9,628 bases of DNA from an uncultured Eubacteriales bacterium (GTDB taxonomy: Bacteria > Bacillota > Clostridia > Christensenellales > Christensenellaceae). The position numbers and the translations under genes are program-made. Location: assembly GCA_902782475.1 (NCBI GenBank), contig CACZNR010000028.1:1-9628 (forward strand), written 5' to 3'. Shown one piece after another: positions 7,012-9,628 of the stretch. The number at the start of each line of letters is the position of its first letter. Position 1 is the first letter of the stretch. Under the pieces are notes generated by a model. It had not been told where the DNA came from, did no database searches, and was given only the letters and a program-made list of their open reading frames with translations.

Positions 7012-7675
7012 GAAGGTTCCTTTCTGCCTGGGATGCCATGAAATAATCAAGCTTTGCCTCATAGCAGTCCTTTGTCTCACCGCTATCAAGTATCCTCATG
7101 GCATAGTTAAGCATCCCTGAAGCCCTTGGATACATGTCTGATGCATCTGCCACAGAAAAAGCATCTCCTCTTCCTAGGATGATATCCCTGTACTTTAAAG
7201 CTCCGTCTCCTGCAAAAAGCACCCTTCTTCCGGTCTTTTCTGCTTCATCAAGGACCTCACTTAATCCATATATGCCCTTTTCAAGGCTGATGCCGTCATA
7301 CCCGCTGGCATAGACTCTTTCATGAAGGGCATCTATCATTGTCACCACAGGACCATCGAAGTATCCTGTGTTCTCCCTTATGGCGTCAAGAGTGGATATC
7401 TCAGCTATCGGTGCACCAAAGCTCTGGGCAAGAGCCTTTGCCGTACTCATCCCTATCCTGAGTCCCGTAAAAGAGCCCGGTCCGCTGGTGACCCCGATAA
7501 GCCCGGTATCTTTCCTCTCTGTTCCTGATCTCTCATATACAGAAGAGATGAGCTTCATAAGGGTCTGTGAATGCGTAAGGCCGGTATCCAGATATTCTTC
7601 GCATACAAGCCTGCCCTCAACAGCCAGTCCCACACAGCATGATCTTCCTGATGTATCTATCAAAAGTATGTTCAT
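7004..7675 (-). CDS. tsaB: TsaB, tRNA threonylcarbamoyladenosine synthesis protein
   Basis: TsaB is an inactive actin-like paralogue of TsaD. It pairs with TsaD and, with TsaE, allows transfer of threonylcarbamoyl to A37 of tRNAs that read ANN codons. This 223-residue protein has the N-terminal ILLIDTSG strand-turn (3-10), the TsaB signature SGPGSFTGLRIG (64-75), and ALHERVYASGY where relatives have a D-A-x-x-x-x-V-Y block; the family length is about 220-240. ATG at 7675 overlaps the tsaE stop as ATGA. The nearest purine-rich site, GAGGA, lies about 13 bases upstream, too far for strong independent initiation, so translation probably depends on ribosomes finishing tsaE. The end overlaps rimI by 8 bases. 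Confidence 0.95.
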   Translation of the reverse strand: MNILLIDTSGRSCCVGLAVEGRLVCEEYLDTGLTHSQTLMKLISSVYERSGTERKDTGLIGVTSGPGSFTGLRIGMSTAKALAQSFGAPIAEISTLDAIRENTGYFDGPVVTMIDALHERVYASGYDGISLEKGIYGLSEVLDEAEKTGRRVLFAGDGALKYRDIILGRGDAFSVADASDMYPRASGMLNYAMRILDSGETKDCYEAKLDYFMASQAERNLHE

Positions 7676-8091
7676 ATGTCAAAATCGGTCCTCAGTATCC
7701 TTGAGTCCTCTCCGTTGTATTCTATCTGTATGTTCATCCTGTCTTCCGGCAGGACGTTCTCAAACATGTCAGCCCATTCTATTATGGTCACCGCATGTTC
7801 ATCATTTATATATTCTGAAAAGCCTATCTCATACAGCTCATCCTCTGAGGAGAGCCTGTAGAAATCAAAGTGATAGAGCTTCAATCTTCCCTCATATTCC
7901 CTGACTATAGTAAAAGTAGGACTTAAAATATTTTTGTCTATTTCAAGTCCTTTTGCTATCGCTTTGACAAGGGTGGTCTTTCCTGCCCCAAGGTCTCCCG
8001 TAAGGGCGATAACCTCCCCGCCTTTTAACTGTTTTCCTATCTCAAGACCTATCTTTCCGGTCTCTTCGGCATTGTTGCTTAAAATCTCCAA
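7672..8091 (-). CDS. tsaE: TsaE, tRNA threonylcarbamoyladenosine synthesis ATPase
   Basis: Small P-loop ATPase that drives the TsaB-TsaD-TsaE cycle of t6A formation on tRNA. It is 139 residues, within the usual 130-160. Walker A is GDLGAGKTT (32-40), followed by the family's SPTFTIVREYEG (57-68), the HFDFYRL block with Asp76 (74-80), the EIGFSEY turn (88-94) and the IIEWAD strand with Glu105-Trp106 (103-108). The start is TTG at 8091. GGAG stands seven bases upstream, a stop lies in frame at 8107-8109, and no ATG occurs in the first hundred residues, so no other start fits the N-terminus of the family. The gene starts 4 bases after the anti-sigma-like stop, and the binding site lies inside that gene's last codons, suggesting coupling. 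Confidence 0.95.
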   Translation of the reverse strand: MEILSNNAEETGKIGLEIGKQLKGGEVIALTGDLGAGKTTLVKAIAKGLEIDKNILSPTFTIVREYEGRLKLYHFDFYRLSSEDELYEIGFSEYINDEHAVTIIEWADMFENVLPEDRMNIQIEYNGEDSRILRTDFDI

Positions 8092-8095
8092 TATC

Positions 8096-8770
8096 TTACT
8101 CCATGGTTATCATCAGCAGGCCATCATCTGCGCAGTACGGTGTCCCGTTATCATCAAGCATCTCCAGAAGTTCATCCAGTTCCTCATCGCTTATGTCAGA
8201 TATGGATACAGTATTTCCATCCACTTCATATGCTATCCCCATGTCTTCCAGATATGCTGTTAGCTCTCCCATGGTTGATATGATAGTACTATCTTCTGAA
8301 CGAGGTGCCATTCCGGGCTCAGGCTTTGGTTCCGGTGCAGAAGGAATGTCAAAGTCAGTCATGCCTTTTGATTCTACAGTGTTTGCTTCCACAGCTTCAC
8401 TGTAATATACGGCAGATATCATGGTATCCTCGCTTACCATGTGATCCTGATCAGCTTTCTTTTTCCCCATACTTCCAAAGAGCATGCTGCCACCGGCTAT
8501 GAGCACCACGAGTGACGCGGCCGCAGGCACAGCTATCTTCCATATGCGTGAAAGGCTCTTTCTCTTTTCCTTCTTTTTTACAGTCTCAAGAGCAGGAGTC
8601 ACAAAGTCAGGAGCTTCCACAGAGAAGCCTCTCAGCAGCTCCTTAAGCCTTTTTTCCTTCTCATATGCAGCTCTGCAGTCCTCACACTGCTGTATGTGAG
8701 CCATTTCCTCTTCTGTCAGAAGGCTGAGATCCTCATATATCTTATTTTTTACAAGTTCACAGTTCATCAT
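8096..8770 (-). CDS. Zinc-finger anti-sigma factor-like membrane protein
   Basis: A 224-residue single-pass membrane protein. The N-terminus has Cys4, His25, Cys29 and Cys32, i.e. C-x20-H-x3-C-x2-C, the zinc-binding anti-sigma (zf-HC2/ZAS) pattern that in relatives holds an ECF sigma factor inactive. A basic stretch (64-75) precedes one membrane helix (about 77-99). The part beyond it, presumably outside the cell, has a proline-rich linker (143-153, with alternating Pro and Lys/Glu) and an acidic end domain (160-224) that I do not recognise. It starts at ATG 8770 (a second ATG follows directly), with AGGAG 11 bases upstream. An in-frame TTG at 8830 overlaps the end of murI and would put 20 unrelated residues before the zinc motif. 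The usual neighbouring ECF sigma gene is absent: murI is upstream and tsaE downstream. An ECF-like promoter lies in the gap before it. Binding a sigma factor is inferred from the motif only. Confidence 0.8.
   Translation of the reverse strand: MMNCELVKNKIYEDLSLLTEEEMAHIQQCEDCRAAYEKEKRLKELLRGFSVEAPDFVTPALETVKKKEKRKSLSRIWKIAVPAAASLVVLIAGGSMLFGSMGKKKADQDHMVSEDTMISAVYYSEAVEANTVESKGMTDFDIPSAPEPKPEPGMAPRSEDSTIISTMGELTAYLEDMGIAYEVDGNTVSISDISDEELDELLEMLDDNGTPYCADDGLLMITME
8099..8102 (-). promoter_or_regulatory. Ribosome binding site GGAG that fixes the TTG start of tsaE
   Basis: GGAG overlaps the last codons of the anti-sigma-like gene and is 7 bases from TTG (8091-8089). With an in-frame stop upstream and no ATG or GTG between, this site supports TTG as the tsaE start. 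Confidence 0.75.
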
Positions 8771-8795
8771 CTTTTTTCTTTCTCCTGACAGATTA

Positions 8796-8820
8796 GACGA
8801 AACACAGTCCGATTTGTTCC
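8796..8820 (-). promoter_or_regulatory. Candidate ECF sigma factor promoter before the anti-sigma-like gene
   Basis: On the minus strand GGAAC (8820-8816) and CGTC (8799-8796) are separated by exactly 16 bases. This matches the AAC-N16-CGTC core known from Bacillus ECF promoters such as those of sigma-M and sigma-V, although the -35 lacks the full TGAAAC. Transcription would begin near 8787-8790, just before AGGAG (8786-8782) and the ATG at 8770, giving a minimal leader. The motif starts directly after the murI stop. It is short enough to occur by chance, so this is an inference strengthened by position. Confidence 0.5.
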
Positions 8821-9597
8821 TTATTTGCAATATATTTCCTTCATAAGTGTAAGATCTTCATCAGTTCCTGACGTCAGGAACCTCACAGTTCCTTCATGAT
8901 CATCACTTCGAAGTTTCCCATCCCTCGAGAGTATATCCTTAAGATGAGCTACGGTGCCGTACATGCCGTCATAGGCCTTCATGCGGCCTGTGAAAAATTC
9001 CCTGGCCACCTCAAGTATCAGCGGAGTTATAAAGGAATAATGCGTGCATCCTATTACTATGCCGCAGATCTCCTGTCCGCTGTACGGAGAGAATTTATTT
9101 CTTACATACTGCCTTATCTCTTCCGATTCGAAATCACCTTTTTCAACAAGGGATGCAAGCCCTTCACATGCTATCCTTATGAGCCTGTCCTCACATCCGA
9201 CTCTGTCCACAAGTCTCTGGAACCTGTCACTGTGTATGGTGCCAGGTGTTGCCATGACGAGTATCTTCCCGGTCTCATTTTCAAGATGTGCAGGCTTTAT
9301 TGCAGGTTCCATGCTTATGACAGGTATCCTGAATTCCTCTCTCATGTCGATCACAGCTGCACTTGTGGCAGTATTGCATGCGATAAGGATGGCCTTTGCC
9401 CCTTCCCTGTACAGTTCCCTGCAGGAATCCATGGTATACTTTCTGACTTCCTCAGGAGTCTTTTCTCCGTAGGGGAAGTGTCCGCAGTCACCATAGAATA
9501 TAAAGTCTTCATTTTCAAGTTCAGTAACAGCGTGCTTCAGTACTGATATGCCGCCTATTCCCGAATCAAATATGCCGATAAAATCCTTTTTATCCAT
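8821..9597 (-). CDS. murI: Glutamate racemase
   Basis: Cofactor-free racemase interconverting L- and D-glutamate, which supplies D-Glu for the peptidoglycan stem peptide in the cytoplasm. It is 258 residues, normal for the family. IGIFDSGIGGISVL (7-20) carries Asp11 and Ser12. GDCGHFPYGEK (36-46) is the substrate loop, ACNTATSAA (73-81) holds catalytic Cys74, and GCTHYSFITP (183-192) holds catalytic Cys184 and His186. ATG at 9597 puts these motifs at the usual distance from the N-terminus. The ribosome site is weak (GGGAA, 6 bases upstream), and the frame stays open to the window edge, so a slightly earlier start cannot be excluded. It is the first gene of the operon visible here; the anti-sigma-like gene begins 50 bases after its stop. 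What lies upstream is outside the window. Confidence 0.96.
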   Translation of the reverse strand: MDKKDFIGIFDSGIGGISVLKHAVTELENEDFIFYGDCGHFPYGEKTPEEVRKYTMDSCRELYREGAKAILIACNTATSAAVIDMREEFRIPVISMEPAIKPAHLENETGKILVMATPGTIHSDRFQRLVDRVGCEDRLIRIACEGLASLVEKGDFESEEIRQYVRNKFSPYSGQEICGIVIGCTHYSFITPLILEVAREFFTGRMKAYDGMYGTVAHLKDILSRDGKLRSDDHEGTVRFLTSGTDEDLTLMKEIYCK

Positions 9598-9628
9598 GAT
9601 ACGTTCCCATTCCTGATTTTCAGGGATA

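Noticed and set aside
7012..7089. N-terminal extension of rimI by 26 codons
   Set aside because: These codons lie inside tsaB in another frame and encode no RimI-like sequence. The ATG at 7011 has a good ribosome site and gives the standard 148 residues.
7368..7904. Plus-strand open frame of 178 codons
   Set aside because: It is antisense to tsaB and tsaE, with a low-complexity Ser/Pro-rich translation and no supporting signals.
8771..8830. Start of the anti-sigma-like gene at TTG 8830
   Set aside because: It would overlap the murI end and place 20 unrelated residues before the zinc motif. ATG 8770 has AGGAG and fits the family, in which the first Cys is near residue 4.
8896..9546. Plus-strand open frame of 216 codons
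   Set aside because: It is fully antisense to murI, whose catalytic motifs are intact; there is no family similarity or plausible start signal.

Overview
The window reads as a coherent piece of chromosome from an anaerobic Firmicute of the class Clostridia. This is judged from the protein families, the AGG/ATA/CTT-rich codon use and the strong Shine-Dalgarno sites. I cannot place it to genus; Lachnospiraceae or Anaerovoracaceae-type organisms are guesses. All eleven genes lie on the minus strand, so transcription runs from high to low coordinates. I see no tRNA, rRNA, CRISPR array, insertion sequence or prophage, and no gene-free stretch longer than 300 bases.

Region 1 (about 9597 down to 2938) looks like one eight-gene operon: murI (glutamate racemase), a zinc-finger anti-sigma-like membrane protein, tsaE, tsaB, rimI, an alpha/beta hydrolase, a membrane-anchored MurF-like Mur ligase, and ddl. 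Most junctions overlap by 4 to 8 bases or are separated by 2 to 25 bases. A hairpin terminator follows ddl. The operon joins peptidoglycan precursor supply (D-Glu, D-Ala-D-Ala and its ligation) with t6A tRNA modification (TsaE, TsaB) and ribosomal protein S18 acetylation (RimI). In the 50-base gap between murI and the anti-sigma-like gene lies a GGAAC-N16-CGTC sequence. It resembles an ECF sigma factor promoter and is placed so that its transcript would start just before the ribosome binding site. If real, it would put the anti-sigma gene and everything downstream, including murF-like and ddl, under an envelope-stress sigma factor.

Region 2 (2840 to 2040) is a single gene for a membrane protein with a YdcF/DUF218 domain, with a plausible promoter of its own just after the ddl terminator.

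Region 3 (1958 to 1) is a drug-efflux type unit: a MarR-family regulator followed, with a 4-base overlap, by an ABC exporter that starts at TTG and runs off the left edge. Upstream of marR is a consensus sigma-A promoter (TTGACA-N17-TATAAT). An inverted repeat over the predicted transcription start is a good candidate for the autoregulatory operator.

Most of the content belongs to known families. The less ordinary points are the possible ECF promoter and the orphan anti-sigma gene inside a wall-precursor operon, and the MurF-like ligase whose usual N-terminal domain is replaced by a membrane domain.
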